This document shows positions 52,826-63,358 of a stretch of DNA of 64,000 nucleotides, one piece after another. Position 1 is the first letter of the stretch. Each line of letters starts with the position of its first letter. A program made the translations under genes and the position numbers. The DNA is from Zygnema cylindricum. Taxonomy: Eukaryota; Streptophyta; Zygnematophyceae; Zygnematales; Zygnemataceae. Where the stretch lies: assembly GCA_037447655.1 (NCBI GenBank), contig JBBHKE010003486.1, positions 153,634-217,633 on the forward strand. Direction: 5' to 3'. The notes under the pieces were generated by a model. It made no database searches. It was given only the letters and a program-made list of their open reading frames with translations, and was not told where the DNA came from.

Positions 52826-54432
52826 ATCTAGGGTGCCTATGTTCGATGGAACAGAATTCACTAATTGGGAGTTTACTATGGAGAGATTGCTTTTCGAGAA
52901 GCACTTATGGGGAATTGTTTCGGGACAAATGAGATGTCCGCCACCTGGCTTTGGAGGAGCTTACTATGGAGAATCTTCTAAGGCTGCCCAGAATATCAAC
53001 CGGAGTTCAGTTGCAACGGAAGGTGAAGGGAAAAACCTTTCCGTGGATGGGGAAATAGGGGAGAAGGAAAAAGGGACACCTATGGTGAGGGGAGCTAGGC
53101 TCTCTGCTATGGTACCACTTGTAGGGATTAAAACTGAAGAAAATGACGGAAAAATATGGGAATAAAAAAAACACTATAGCAAAACATCTGATACTTAGAT
53201 ATGTGTCTAAGTTCATAACTATCACTCTTTTAAGTCTAAAAAAGTCTTTAGAGATATGGGAAGCACTTATTCAGATTTATAAGAGTGAGACTTTTCAGAA
53301 GTAGTAGTTAGTAAAACAGGAAATAGAGGCGTATGTTTATAAAGGCGGTAACATGATAGAGTTTTGCAATGATATTGCTGGGTTATATGTTGAGCTTGCT
53401 AGTGCGGGATATGTAAAATCTGAGGAGAGAGAGATTAATACACTACTCATGAAACTCCCAGATGAGTACGAAAACATCATTTGTTGTATGCAGGCAATTG
53501 ATGGCTCCTCATGGACTTGGAGCTTTACCATGGGGATAATTCTTGTGAGGGAAAGCACTTTGAAGCTTTGTAGGGGAAGTGACAGGGTGAATGCATTTAC
53601 AGCTAGTGGTGATTGGCGGAAGCGTGATGAGAGGAACGGAGGTGACGAGCGGAAGCGTGATGAGAGGAAGAAAGACAAAGGTAAACCTTATCGGAACTTT
53701 GATAAAAAGAAAGGGAGAGGAAAAGAAACGGGAGCTTTGAAAAAAGGGTTTGCTTTTTTTGAGGGAACCGGGTCATTATATGGAGGAATGCCCTTGTTTG
53801 GAAAAACTTAGAAGTTGGAATGTGGATGAGGAGGACGAAGGGGAAGAGGAGAAAGAGGATGAAGATATGTTGGAGCTTCTCCGCATCGGTAGAATACGGA
53901 AGAGAGAAAAGCATACAGAAATTCCACGGAAGCAACAGTGTGCTTTTGGAGGTATAAGAGAGAGGAGATACTTGAGGGAGTTCAAAATATTGAGGATAGT
54001 TTCATAGATATTTTGGAAGCAGAAAACTGGTCGAAAAAGGAAACTTCAACGGATTCCGAGGAAAGGGGAGAATTAATTATAGAGGGGGTTTTAAAAATTA
54101 GGGGAGAAGAGGAATATTTAATGAAAGGTTTAGGGGAGGAGAAATATTTATTGGGAATAAAATTAGAAAGTGATAGTGGAAAGAATTCCATGGGAGAGAG
54201 TGTGGAAAGTTCAGAAAATGGGGTGAGTATCAAGGATTAAAATATGAGTACGGAAGATGTATATTTTATGAGAAACTTAGTGGGGACTCGTGGTGTTTGG
54301 GAAAATTTGGGGGAGGGTTGATTTGACATCACTAATTTGTGTGATGTCACTTATGAAGATATATATGTAAAAGGGTTAGCCTCTGGGTATGTGTTGCATA
54401 TTGGGGATAGGGCTGGCTGTTTGAACTGCAAG
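52815..54432 (+). pseudogene. gag: B4 gag and first pol relics (frameshifted)
   Basis: Pieces in B3 order: MGPPSRVPMFDGTEF to KIWE (to 53165, where an A-run indel gives a stop), capsid (53353-53811, LPDEYENIICCMQAIDGSSWTWSFTMG), two basic repeats (RKRDERNGGDE), then a broken zinc knuckle region (an indel near 53757 turns CFFCREPGHYMEEC into two frames), acidic linker and CAFGGI (53750-54007), then relics KGLGEEKYLLGIKLESDSGKN (53938-54240) and FDITNLCDV (near 54324). The relic tail resumes after the solo LTR at 55476-55720 (MRWIKSLLQEL, HLIHLFKHKGIHKKF). Confidence 0.85.
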
Positions 54433-55470
54433 TGTTGAAATTTATAGATTTCTAGAGTATTTTCTAGGTTTAAATATGTTTTTATAAAAGGAAAAGAAAA
54501 AGGACGGACAGCCTGCCTCCACCTCCTCTCTCTAGCTCCCATACTTGTTGTAGTCACTGAAGGTGAGAGAGAGAGGTTGATCCATGGCTGCCTTAGTTCA
54601 ACAAACAACTATTTTTAGTAGGTTACTAAAAATATACTTGACGCACCCGAGATCTGATCGCGGTACCTGCGGTTCGTCAAGTTGACAGGTAGAGGTCAGC
54701 TTTATCCTAATAGACTAGGACCAATGCTAAGTGCTATGGTATGTGATAGATATATATTTAGTTCGAGTGGATAAAATTCATTTAACTAGAACTGTATACG
54801 GCGTACATAGATTCAGTTTTATAAAGTACGTCGTACGACGCTAATTCAAAACGGATACCACGCATTTTATTTCGACATCGGAACAAATGTCGCACAAGTA
54901 TTTATTACGGCTAAGATTGCGTTTCGCATAAAATCCAACGGCGCACATCATCGCCGAAATCTCGGAGTGGTCACTTTGGCGTTTTGTGACGTGGCATAAC
55001 CTGGAGCCACGTGGAGAGATGACATTCGGTCATAGGAATTTCGAGGAACGTACGGACGAGTGAAAAGCGGACACGCGTCCACTTAATAGCCTTGTCGTAC
55101 ATAGGCCGTACAAAAGGTACATCGGCAGTAGTACTTTTGTGTACTATACAGTAATCTGATTGGTCCGTATTTCAATAGATAGGAGTTATTAGAGAGAATC
55201 AAGACTTAGAAAATTTTGGTAGGTAGTCACCTCTCCCTTTGAGAGTTTGTACAAATTGGCATTTTTACTGCCTCATAACTTATCGGCTGGTTGGCCGTTT
55301 TCAGTGATTCTTTTTGCTACGGACTCAAGGGAGTCCAGGCTGCACAGGTGTACAGTCAAATTGTCAGTTTGCCTTCTAGGGCAGAAGTGGTCGTGGCTTA
55401 AAGTGGGTTAGTTAAAAACTATCTAGAGGCTTTCTGTATTCTGTAGTCCAATGGAGGACACAAAATTGCA
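54433..55470 (+). mobile_element. Solo LTR of family C, TSD GCAAG
   Basis: 1038 bp, TGTTGAAATTTATAG to CACAAAATTGCA, flanked by perfect GCAAG (54428-54432 and 55471-55475). Hairpin loop CATACTTGTTGTAGTCACTGA near 54539, CCATGGCTGCC near 54582, antisense tRNA-like cassette 54635-54725, GTAC palindrome near 55105-55145, ATTGG near 55159. It interrupts the RNase H relic of B4. Confidence 0.93.
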
Positions 55471-55748
55471 GCAAGCGGGAAATTGAATTTTGCTCGGATG
55501 AAAAAAGGGATGAGGTGGATAAAATCTTTGCTCCAAGAGCTCACATTTATTAAAAATGACATGCAAAATAAAATGTGTGATCAAATGTTTATTTCGGCTC
55601 ATTTAATACACTTATTTAAACACAAGGGTATTCACAAAAAGTTTTATGAGAGAAAAAAAAAAAAAAAGGGAAGAGTGAGACTCTGTTTTTGTTGTGATGT
55701 TTTGTTTGATGAGAGTTGAGAGAAAATTAGACTAAAAAATAAGGGGAG

Positions 55749-56916
55749 TGTTAAAATTTGGGTATTTTCTAGGTCTAGATTTATTTTATTAAGTTAGATG
55801 GTCTATCTAAGTCATCCATACTTGTCGTAGTCATTATTAGACAGAGATAGCCATGGCTCCCTAAAATGCAAAGGAGACAGGTAGAAGGGGAGCTGCCTAA
55901 ATAACCAAGGAGACAGGATGAGGAGAAGTATGTTTAGGCATTAACAAAAGGTGGCTGGAATGCACACGAATTGATCCTGGTATCTTCAGCCGAAGATCGT
56001 ATAATTATGGCCCCCAACATTAACCATTAGATGTAGAGGTGATCGATACATCGATATGGTTTGAATAATACATAAAGTATATATGCGCCGGGACATCCAT
56101 TTAACAGCGAAACCAAACGAAACGTACATGGATTGGTAGCGCACTAAATTAATACGGGGTGCACGACACAAATGTCTAAGACATTTGTTTCAACGGACGA
56201 AATTAAAAACGTGAAATATGATCCAACGGTTCACCGGACAGCCAGCTGTACAGATTGGCAATTTCGGCGGTTTTTGGACGCAGCCAATCCGGATGACACG
56301 TGCCAACATCTTAGTTGTTCACGGAATCTCAGGATCGCACGATAACAAATTCAGATGTGACAGATGTCACTGTTTTGGCCATATAGTACAAATACCGTAC
56401 ATAAAATACTCCGATACTTTAACTTTTTGTATGCTACAGTCCTTTGATTGGTCCGTACCTCAATACTAGAGGGTATAGAGAGGGATTTAGGACTTAGAAT
56501 AATTTAAGTAGGTAGCCAACTCTCTCCCATATAGCATCTGTATAAATTGGCAAACTTTGTCATTTAATATCAATCAATTTACTTGTCATTTTTCAGTGAT
56601 TCTGTTTTCTGCGGACTCAGAGGAGTCCACGCTACACAAGGGTGTAGTCGGTCAGAGTTATTCCCTGCCAGGGTGGCTGCATTTCTAAGGGAAAGTCAAA
56701 GTGGGTGATTGTGTCCAAATCTTATATTCTAACTTTCCATTCTGTGGTGAAATTGAACACACACAAAGTCTTATTTCACAGGGGTGAAGCTTTAATGGGG
56801 TTTTGATTGTCAAAGGGTCAATCATTTGGGTTTATATCAACTTGGAGTCGGCACCACCTAGATTAGATTCTTTTAGATCTGCGATATCTGTGGGCAATAG
56901 AGCACACAGAGTTTCA
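55749..56916 (+). repeat. B4 3' LTR
   Basis: 1168 bp, TGTTAAAATTTGGG to ACAGAGTTTCA, preceded by AAAATAAGGGGAG. Pair of 51643-52810 with similar hairpin, tRNA-like cassette (about 55955-56040), palindrome and TATAAA (56541-56546). Confidence 0.9.
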
Positions 56917-57531
56917 ACTAATGGTGATTAGACAGCAAGTATCGCGGAGGGAGCAACTTCGGCTCAAGAACTGACACGGGTCTACTGAACGGTCATGTCG
57001 TACTATGGCTTTACAAGAAGTAGATCGGTACCTATACCTTCTTGTACCTTATAGTCATTTGATCGGATAGGTACACTAATAGTAGGCTTAGAGAGGTAGT
57101 TTAGGACTTAGAATATTTTAGGGTTTCAACCTCTCTTCAGAGAGCATCTATACAAATAGGTCATCTTTGACCATTGATAACTTAATGCCCAGGTAAGCAT
57201 TTTCAGTGATTTTTTTTGTTGTGGACTCAGGGGAGTCCACGCTACACAAGGGTGTAGTCGGTCATAGTTTTTTCTTGCCAGGTTGGCTGCATTTCTAAGG
57301 GAAATTCGAAGTGGGTGAATGTGTCCAAAACACATATTCTAACTTTGCATTCTGTGGTGGAACAAAGCACACAGAAAGTATTATTTCACAGGGGTGAATC
57401 TGCATTGGGGTTCTGATTTTCAAGGGGTCAGTCATTTGGGTTTTTATCAACTTGGAGTCGGCACTATCTATATTAGCATCTCTTTGATCTGCGAATTATG
57501 TATTCAATGGAGCGCATAGAATTTCACGGAC

Positions 57532-57618
57532 GAGTTGAGGGAGGCTCATGTCAACATTTACAAGAGTGGTAGGATTCAGCAACAGAAGCTGGCAAATCAG
57601 AAGGTACAAGTATATGTG
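57532..57618 (+). pseudogene. gag: Element I gag fragment after solo LTR J
   Basis: Reads ELREAHVNIYKSGRIQQQKLANQKVQVYV, matching DLWMALIEMYRSGTIQQQQLADQKVKEYVY of A2 gag. It ends where element D starts at 57619. Confidence 0.82.
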
Positions 57619-58581
57619 TGTTGATCTATGACAATTGGTGCAAGTGGGGCTGTAGCAATAGGTGTAGAAGTAGACATAGCTAAAGCAGAAGCTTAACAAG
57701 AATCCCACCAAAATGCCACTTTTGCACCACTACACAATCTTACACACAAGTCGAAATAACACCACATAAGGCACATAAACAAATCAACATACATGCTGTC
57801 AATTCCCAAAATTGCAGCACAATTGGTCAAATAAACCATAAGATATGGGCTGTGTAAGTTTCTTTAAAACTGCCCTTAGAATTCCATATTCCCAAAACCG
57901 GATATCAAACTATTTCTAAGTCCTAAACTTTATACACTGAGTGAGTATCTATTGCTCACTAACCAATAAGGTGTTTGTACCTGAAATAGTAGTACTGTAC
58001 TGTAGTACGACAGAGTACCTAAACGTACTTCTAAAAACCAAGTTGCAACTAACCTAAAGTCGAATAGTAAACATTATTAACTAATGCGCTACACTACAAA
58101 ATAATGTTACTTCAAGTATTCACAATTTGGCGCCGTACACATAATGTTGTTGCTTAGTCAACAACAGCCAAATAAGTCCACCCGGCTTTGGTTAATCTTG
58201 TACGAATATCTTGAGTGCTTTCTAAGCATCTCGTCACCCGTGGTCCCCACTTAAATCTCAGGCGTTAGTCTGGTTGAAATCAACGTCCGGTATTTATCTC
58301 TTACAATTTTGTTCCCATATGTCTAGTTCACATTCTTTCAGTTCGATCCGCTGAATTCACTCATTCGACAAGTGACATGTGTTTAAGACCATTCCGCACT
58401 ACCTGCGTTGTCTGAAATGTTGACGCGTGTTTGTGTGACAGTACGATATACTCTAGAGTTACTTGTTCACTGTCACACTATTAGATGTAAGTATTACACA
58501 CACCAAGAACCAAAAATATATTAAGTTATAAGACCTCCCCTCACAGCTCTATTTACTGAGGACAAAGCTTTAAAACCAACA
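57619..58581 (-). repeat. Element D 3' LTR
   Basis: 963 bp. It lacks the hairpin loop and tRNA-like cassette of the other families. Shared motifs with 3247-3985 (ends CACTGTCACAC; TGTTG.TCT..GACAA at the inner end) and with 62189-63358 (TGTT...AACA ends) define family D. Confidence 0.8.
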
Positions 58582-58604
58582 CTCCCCTAAAGCTTTAGAC
58601 TCAG

Positions 58605-59367
58605 TTATTCACTCAACCCAACATCATTTGTGCAGAGCACTAATTTAGGTGCAAGCAGAGCTTTAGTTAGCATATCTGTAACCATATTTTCATCCAGGTA
58701 ATAGCACAATTTTAAAACTCTAGCAAGCACCTTTTCTCGGACAAAATGCAGTCTAACATCTATGTGTTTACTTTTAAAGTGGTGGCTAGGATTGGAATCG
58801 ATTGTAATGGCTGCATGGTTGTCACACCAAATGACTTGAGGACTAGTCTGCATGTGTCCCAATTCTTGTAAAAGTGCATTTACCCATAGGGGTTCTTGAG
58901 GAAAACTTGTTGCCATATGTTCTGACACCATAGTTGACTGGGCCGTGACCTTCTGAAGCTTGCTGCAATAGCACCATGTTCCATTTCCAATATGTGAAAC
59001 AAATCCACTAGTTGATTTTCTGCTAGGCATGTCGCCATAGCTAGCATTGCTCCAAGTCAGCAGCTTGACTTCTCCTCCTCTAAATGACAAGTTTTAGATT
59101 TCGAGTTCTTGCCAATATCTTAGAACTCTTTTTGCAGCTTCCCAGTCTGCCTTTTTCTGATTCTGCAGACTTCTACTTAAAGTACCAACAGCAGCTGCAA
59201 TATTGGGCCTCGTACAGTTCATAAAGTAAATGAGGCTTCCAACTACGTGCCTGTATGGTTTTGAAGCCATAAACTCTTCCTCCCTTGACTCTTAACACTC
59301 ACTGATTAAAATGCCTGAGTCAAAGGCACTTCCCTCTAATTTTTGCATGTATTCTATAGGAGTTACA
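58605..59367 (-). pseudogene. Element D RNase H and RT end
   Basis: Open piece 58605-59090: LLTWSNASYGDMPSRKSTSGFV (first Asp of RNase H changed to Asn), STMVSEHMAT (Glu region altered), IWCDNHAAITI, HHFKSKHIDVRLHFVREKV. Upstream, in another reading after stops at 59097 and 59295, are GSLIYFMNCTRPNIAAAVGTLSRSL and ADWEAAKRVLRYW. Both catalytic changes and stops make it inactive. Confidence 0.83.
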
Positions 59368-60403
59368 TGTTGAAATTACTAGATTTTTAGAGTATTTTCT
59401 AAGTCCAAATATATCAGTATAATTAAAAAGAAAAAGAAAAAGGGCAGACAGTCTGCCTCTACCTCCTCACTCTAGCCACGATACTTGTTATAGTCACTAA
59501 AAGATAGAGAGGGTGGTTGAGCCATGGTTGCCTTAGTTCAACAGGCCGGACTAAAGAGTGACTTATGTCACTCTGAACAAAAGGTTGAGTCTGACAGGAC
59601 TCAAACCTCCGACCGGTAGAGTACAGCGTAGTAGTTAGCTCTAACTAGTCTGTCGTAGAAGTGCGTTAAGATATATAGGTTTTGATACATATTTAAAATT
59701 GTACATGGTCTTGAAACCGATTAACTAAAATGTGAACAAAGGAACATAGAACTAGTTAAAGTTTTCAGTGCAGACGTCATTTCGCACGAAACAAATAAAT
59801 CGAACATTTGTTTCGACAACCGACATTTAATGTCGGATTTAATCCGACGCCATATATCATTGGCGAGATCGTGGAATGGTCAATTTGACGTTTATAGACG
59901 TGGCATGACCTAGCGCCACGTGGAGGGATAACATTTGGTCACAAGAATTCCGACGAACATACGGACCAGTGGAAAAGGTGACACGCGTCCACTCATTGGC
60001 CTTGTCGTACACAGGTCATACAGAAAAGACATCGGTCGTAGTACCTTTCTGTAATTTAAAGTTATTTGATTGGTTTTTGCTTAAACACAAAGGGGTCAGG
60101 ATTATCCTAGAGGCTTCTTCGAAGCTGTCCACTTTGAGGACTTATGGAGGTCTCAGAGTTTCACCTCTCTCTTTGAGAGTTTGTATAAATTAGCATTTTG
60201 CCACCTTATAACTTATCGGCTGGTTGGCCGTTTTTAGTGATTCTTTTTGCTACGCACTTCGGGGAGTTGAGGCTGCAAAGAACTGCAGTCAGACTGTCAT
60301 TTTGACTTCTTGGGTAGTAATGGTTGTGGCTTGAAGTGGGTTAGTTAAAAACTATATAGAGGCGTCCTAAATTATGTAGTCCAATGGAGGACACATAATT
60401 GCC
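59368..60403 (+). repeat. C2 5' LTR, chimeric
   Basis: Starts TGTTGAAATTACTAG and ends ATAATTGCC. Hairpin loop GATACTTGTTATAGTCACTAA near 59480, GCCATGGTTGCC near 59521, antisense tRNA-like cassette 59570-59655, TATAAAT near 60184. From 60074 to 60163 it carries 90 bp of family A LTR inner end (TTTTTGCTTAAACACAAAGG ... GGTCTCAGAGTTTCA) in place of its own sequence. Confidence 0.85.
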
Positions 60404-60418
60404 GTTTATGGGCCCACC
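60404..60418 (+). other. Primer binding site of C2 (one change)
   Basis: GTTTATGGGCCCACC, one base off the usual site. Gag ATG at 60408. Confidence 0.82.
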
Positions 60419-61534
60419 CTCTAGGGTACCCACCTTCAATGGATCTAGGTTCATCTATTGGGAAGCCATGATGATTGGGGCTTTGTGCGAAAAACGATAC
60501 TGGTGTATCGTAAGTGGACAAGTGAAATGTCCACCTTCGGGAACTCCTTCAAGATTTGGAGGAGCAATGTTTCTTGCAGCAGCGACTGCTTCAGCGGAGG
60601 AGGCAGATGATAAGGTCAGCATTGCGTCCGAAAAGGGGAAAGGGAAGGAGACACCCCTCTCTCCTATTGCCACGGCACCGGGAGCGGCGGCCGTGAAGAC
60701 CGTGGAGAAGGATACTCAAATGTGGGAATACGTTAACATGGCTGCCAAGAACTTCATTCTAAGGCACCTCACTCAAGCTTTGGCCACTCCTCGCCTTCAT
60801 ATTTACAAGGCCGAGGAATGTGGGTGAGTTTGGTGGAGAACTATAGAGCTGGTACTATTTAGGAGCTCTAGTTGGCTGAAAAAAAGCTTGTAAGTTACAA
60901 TTACAAAGGAGGAAAGATGTTAGATTATTGTAATGATCTCTCTTGTTTAAATATGGAGATGGAAAGTGTCGGGTGGATAGGAACAATATAGATGAAATTT
61001 AACACTCTCATCATGAAGTTACTAGACGAGTAAGAGAACATAGTGCACAATGTACAAGAAATGATTGATAGTTCATGGAAGTGATATACAGTGGTCCGGA
61101 TGATATTTGTGTAGGAAATTACAATGGAAATTAAGAGAGGAGGAAAAAGCAATCAAGCTCTAGCTGCAAGAAGGGAGCGATGGGAGAAGGATCCGAATAA
61201 ATCGTACAAAAGGGAAAAAGATCGCTTTGGAGGACCGAGGCCTCTAAAGGGTCTTTGTCATTTTTGCAAAAAGTTAGGACACTTCATAGCAGATTGTGTT
61301 AAGCTATTGGAGCTGAGGCTCCAACAGAACCGTGAAAGATGTTCATCCGGAGGGAATAAGAAGGCGATTGTGGTCACAAAAGTGAAAGGAGAAACTAAGG
61401 ACGAGTCATCTGAGGAAGAAGAAGGGGAGCTTCTTCTTGACGAGAGTTTGGAGGAGAAGGAGATCCCTCGTAAACAAAAGTGTGCCCTCGGAGAAATTCT
61501 GAAAGCTCCGCAGGAAGGATGGATTATCGACTAA
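60408..61534 (+). pseudogene. gag: C2 gag (broken)
   Basis: Open from MGPPSRVPTFNGSRFIYWEAMMIGALCEK to 60827 (capsid N-terminus). Then the middle, 60828-61123, is in broken frames with TGA/TAG codons. It is open again 61124-61534 with an intact zinc knuckle CHFCKKLGHFIADC and acidic linker (SSEEEEGELLLDES). It ends at TAA in GWIID*GASMHMC, where the Ser of the protease DSG motif has become a stop. Confidence 0.86.
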
Positions 61535-62188
61535 GGTGCATCCATGCATATGTGTCGTGATAAGCATCTCTTTTCACTATTGTAAAATCCCTATTGAAGA
61601 GATAGAGTATGGGGATGGGAGAGTGGTTACAACAGACCTAGTGGGATCGGTAGATCTGAAAGTCTTAGTGGAAGGAAAAACTTCTATACTCACCTTCTCA
61701 GATGTACTCTACATTCCTCAGTTGAGTAAAAATCTTGTCTTTACGTCTGTGTTAAATGACAAAGAGTTTGATACCTTCACTAGAAAAGGAGTCTTTACAG
61801 CTAAGTATGCGGATGAAGTTTACTTCACGGCAGATAAGGGTAGCCAAGGAATGTTTTGGCTTAACCTGAGTAATGAAAAGAAGAATGCTTACTATGTTGG
61901 TGTTCCAAAGTTGATGATTTCGCATAAGCGGCTGGGGCATATGCATTTAGATAGGTTGAGGGAAATGAAAAAGCTTGGGGTAGTAGAAGGCATTCAGTTT
62001 GGGGATGATGAAATGATGGATGATTGTAGTGGTTGTGCTCAAGGTAAGGCTCACAAACTTCCCTTTCCCAAAGACGCTCAGATATAGAGGTGAGAATATA
62101 CTAGATCTGGTCTACACAGATATTTGGGACCGGCAAAAGTACCTTCAGTTGGAGGAAAGGGGTTTATGTTGACAATAACTGATGACTG
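61535..62188 (+). pseudogene. C2 protease and integrase N-terminal part (broken)
   Basis: Open from 61536 to 62087: protease remainder (EYGDGRVVTTDLVGSVDLKVLVEGKTSILTFSDVLYI), integrase finger with HKRLGHMHLD (Trp before the His changed to Ser) and CSGCAQGKAHKL. An indel near 62081 (AAAGACGCTCAGATATAG) shifts the frame. The first core Asp (TDIW, near 62119) follows. It is interrupted by the solo LTR from 62189. Confidence 0.83.
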
Positions 62189-63358
62189 ATGTTTTGAAAA
62201 GTTAGTTTCGTGCGTGCGCGTCGTTTCGTGCGTGCGCGTTGTTTCGTGCGTACACGATGTTTAGTGAATACAGTACGCGATGTTAATGTGTATTCTATCT
62301 GGATTTAATGTGGAGGATCGAATGGATTTGCGGATTGGGGGAGTAATGGTACTAATTGTTTTGGGCAATATGGAACTATTTGAGTGGCGTGAACATACAT
62401 AAGAAAAGGTACGGAATGTTTAAGTCAAATGAACGGCGGATCGCGAAGCGATCCGATTTGGAATGTTTTTGGAAAGGTACGCCGCAAGTACGAATTATAA
62501 TAGTGACGAAAGGATTTCGAACTGAAAGGGGCATGAGCGGCACTTATTGGGAAAAGGATAGAGACAGTACGGACTAATTTGGATGAGGTGACATTAGCTC
62601 GTCAAGTTGATTGTGTGACCACGCGACACGGCATCAAGGATGCTGAATAAGATCTACGGACGGCGGCGCCGTCAGTTTGGTGAGGGACGCGAAATCGCGT
62701 CCATCACATGATATTTATTTTGGACGTTACCGATTCGTATGACAGAAATTATAAGACTTGTAAATATTTAACAATGATTCGTCCTGTGTATTAATTATTA
62801 GTGTAGATCTCAGGTACACTCACATTAATAGAGGTAGTTGATTGATTACGTACGGCTGGTATGCCTCCGTACAGTTAGTAGTAAGCTGTAGTGTATATTT
62901 GTAGGACTTAGTCATTTTTAGACTTAGGAACTTTTGGACAAAAACTGTTTTTGCTCCTTTTTGGTAATTTTCAACTGAGGAATGCTCTCATATGTATCGC
63001 CAAAATTATCTAAAATTTTGCATGTGTGTTCCTCATTGTATTGGAAATAATTTGGAAAATTTTCAGACCTAGTGTGTGTCTGCTTTGCTTGGGGCTTCAT
63101 TGTGGAGTTGGTCAGATATATCAAAGTTCTGGCAAGCTTTTTTCTGCAACTTTGACTGGGTGATGTGGGAATTCTGGTTGGTATATTTATATGAGAATTT
63201 TTGGGAATACTAAGTGGCCTAGGAAATATCTCTTTGTGTAGTTTCAGCTTTGTTTGGTAATTTTGTAGAATTCTGAGTGGAATCAAAGTAGGCTGTTTTG
63301 GGGTAGTCTGTGGTGCTTCCGAGGGGAATTCCATGGCTGAAAATGGCTATGGACAACA
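62189..63358 (+). mobile_element. Solo LTR of family D in C2 integrase
   Basis: About 1170 bp, TGTTTTGAAAAG to GGACAACA. The 7-bp repeat ATGACTG occurs at 62182-62188 and 63359-63365, longer than the 5 bp usual for copia. The integrase codons resume exactly (TDDCSRYS). No coding content. CGTACGGCTGGTATGCCTCC near 62849 matches the inserted fragment in E1 RT. Confidence 0.75.
62205..62258 (+). repeat. 18-bp tandem repeat, three units
   Basis: GTTTCGTGCGTGCGCGTC, GTTTCGTGCGTGCGCGTT and GTTTCGTGCGTACACGAT at 62205, 62223 and 62241, then a partial unit. It is in the outer (U3) end of the family D solo LTR, so it could be an enhancer-like array. Confidence 0.9.

Larger units (their letters stand above)
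51643..56916 (+). mobile_element. B4: gag-only copia derivative, with nested solo LTR
   Basis: Plus-strand. 5' LTR 51643-52810, primer site 52811-52825, gag plus relic region 52815-55720, polypurine tract 55736-55748, 3' LTR 55749-56916. A family C solo LTR (54433-55470) splits the relic tail. No target duplication is evident (GCGAG/GCGAGAG on the left, ACTAA on the right). It has the same architecture as B1-B3. Confidence 0.88.
51050..57526 (+). mobile_element. Solo LTR J (TSD CGGAC), split by B4
   Basis: LTR pieces at 51050-51642 and 56917-57526. It starts TGTTAAAATTGGG and ends CATAGAATTTCA, flanked by perfect CGGAC at 51045-51049 and 57527-57531. The combined length without B4 is about 1.2 kb, with no internal region, so it is a solo LTR. 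Hairpin near 51105-51147: GTCTTC, loop CATACTTGTCATAGTCACT, GAAGAC. It carries two tRNA-like cassettes. Confidence 0.88.
44914..57618 (+). mobile_element. Element I: plus-strand copia element, heavily split
   Basis: 5' LTR at 44914-45530 and 49898-50245, primer site 50246-50260, gag fragments 50250-51044 and 57532-57618. It is interrupted by B3 (45531-49892) and by solo LTR J (51050-57526). At 57619 it is cut by element D, and no later part is recognisable. It lies in the A4 5' LTR. Gag joins cleanly across J (LDRAD, then ELREAHVNIYKSG). Confidence 0.82.
57619..59367 (-). mobile_element. Element D: 3' half of a distinct copia element
   Basis: Minus-strand. The 3' LTR (57619-58581, 963 bp) in element sense runs TGTTGGTTTTAAAGC to CATAGATCAACA. 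It is preceded by a polypurine-like AAAGCTTTAGGGGAG. RNase H and the end of RT follow to 59367, where C2 cuts it. Its protein is clearly more distant from families A-C than they are from each other. The rest of D is outside the window or lost. Confidence 0.82.

Noticed and set aside
62356-62577. 73-aa frame inside the family D solo LTR
   Set aside because: Short, without similarity, and inside an LTR with no coding role.
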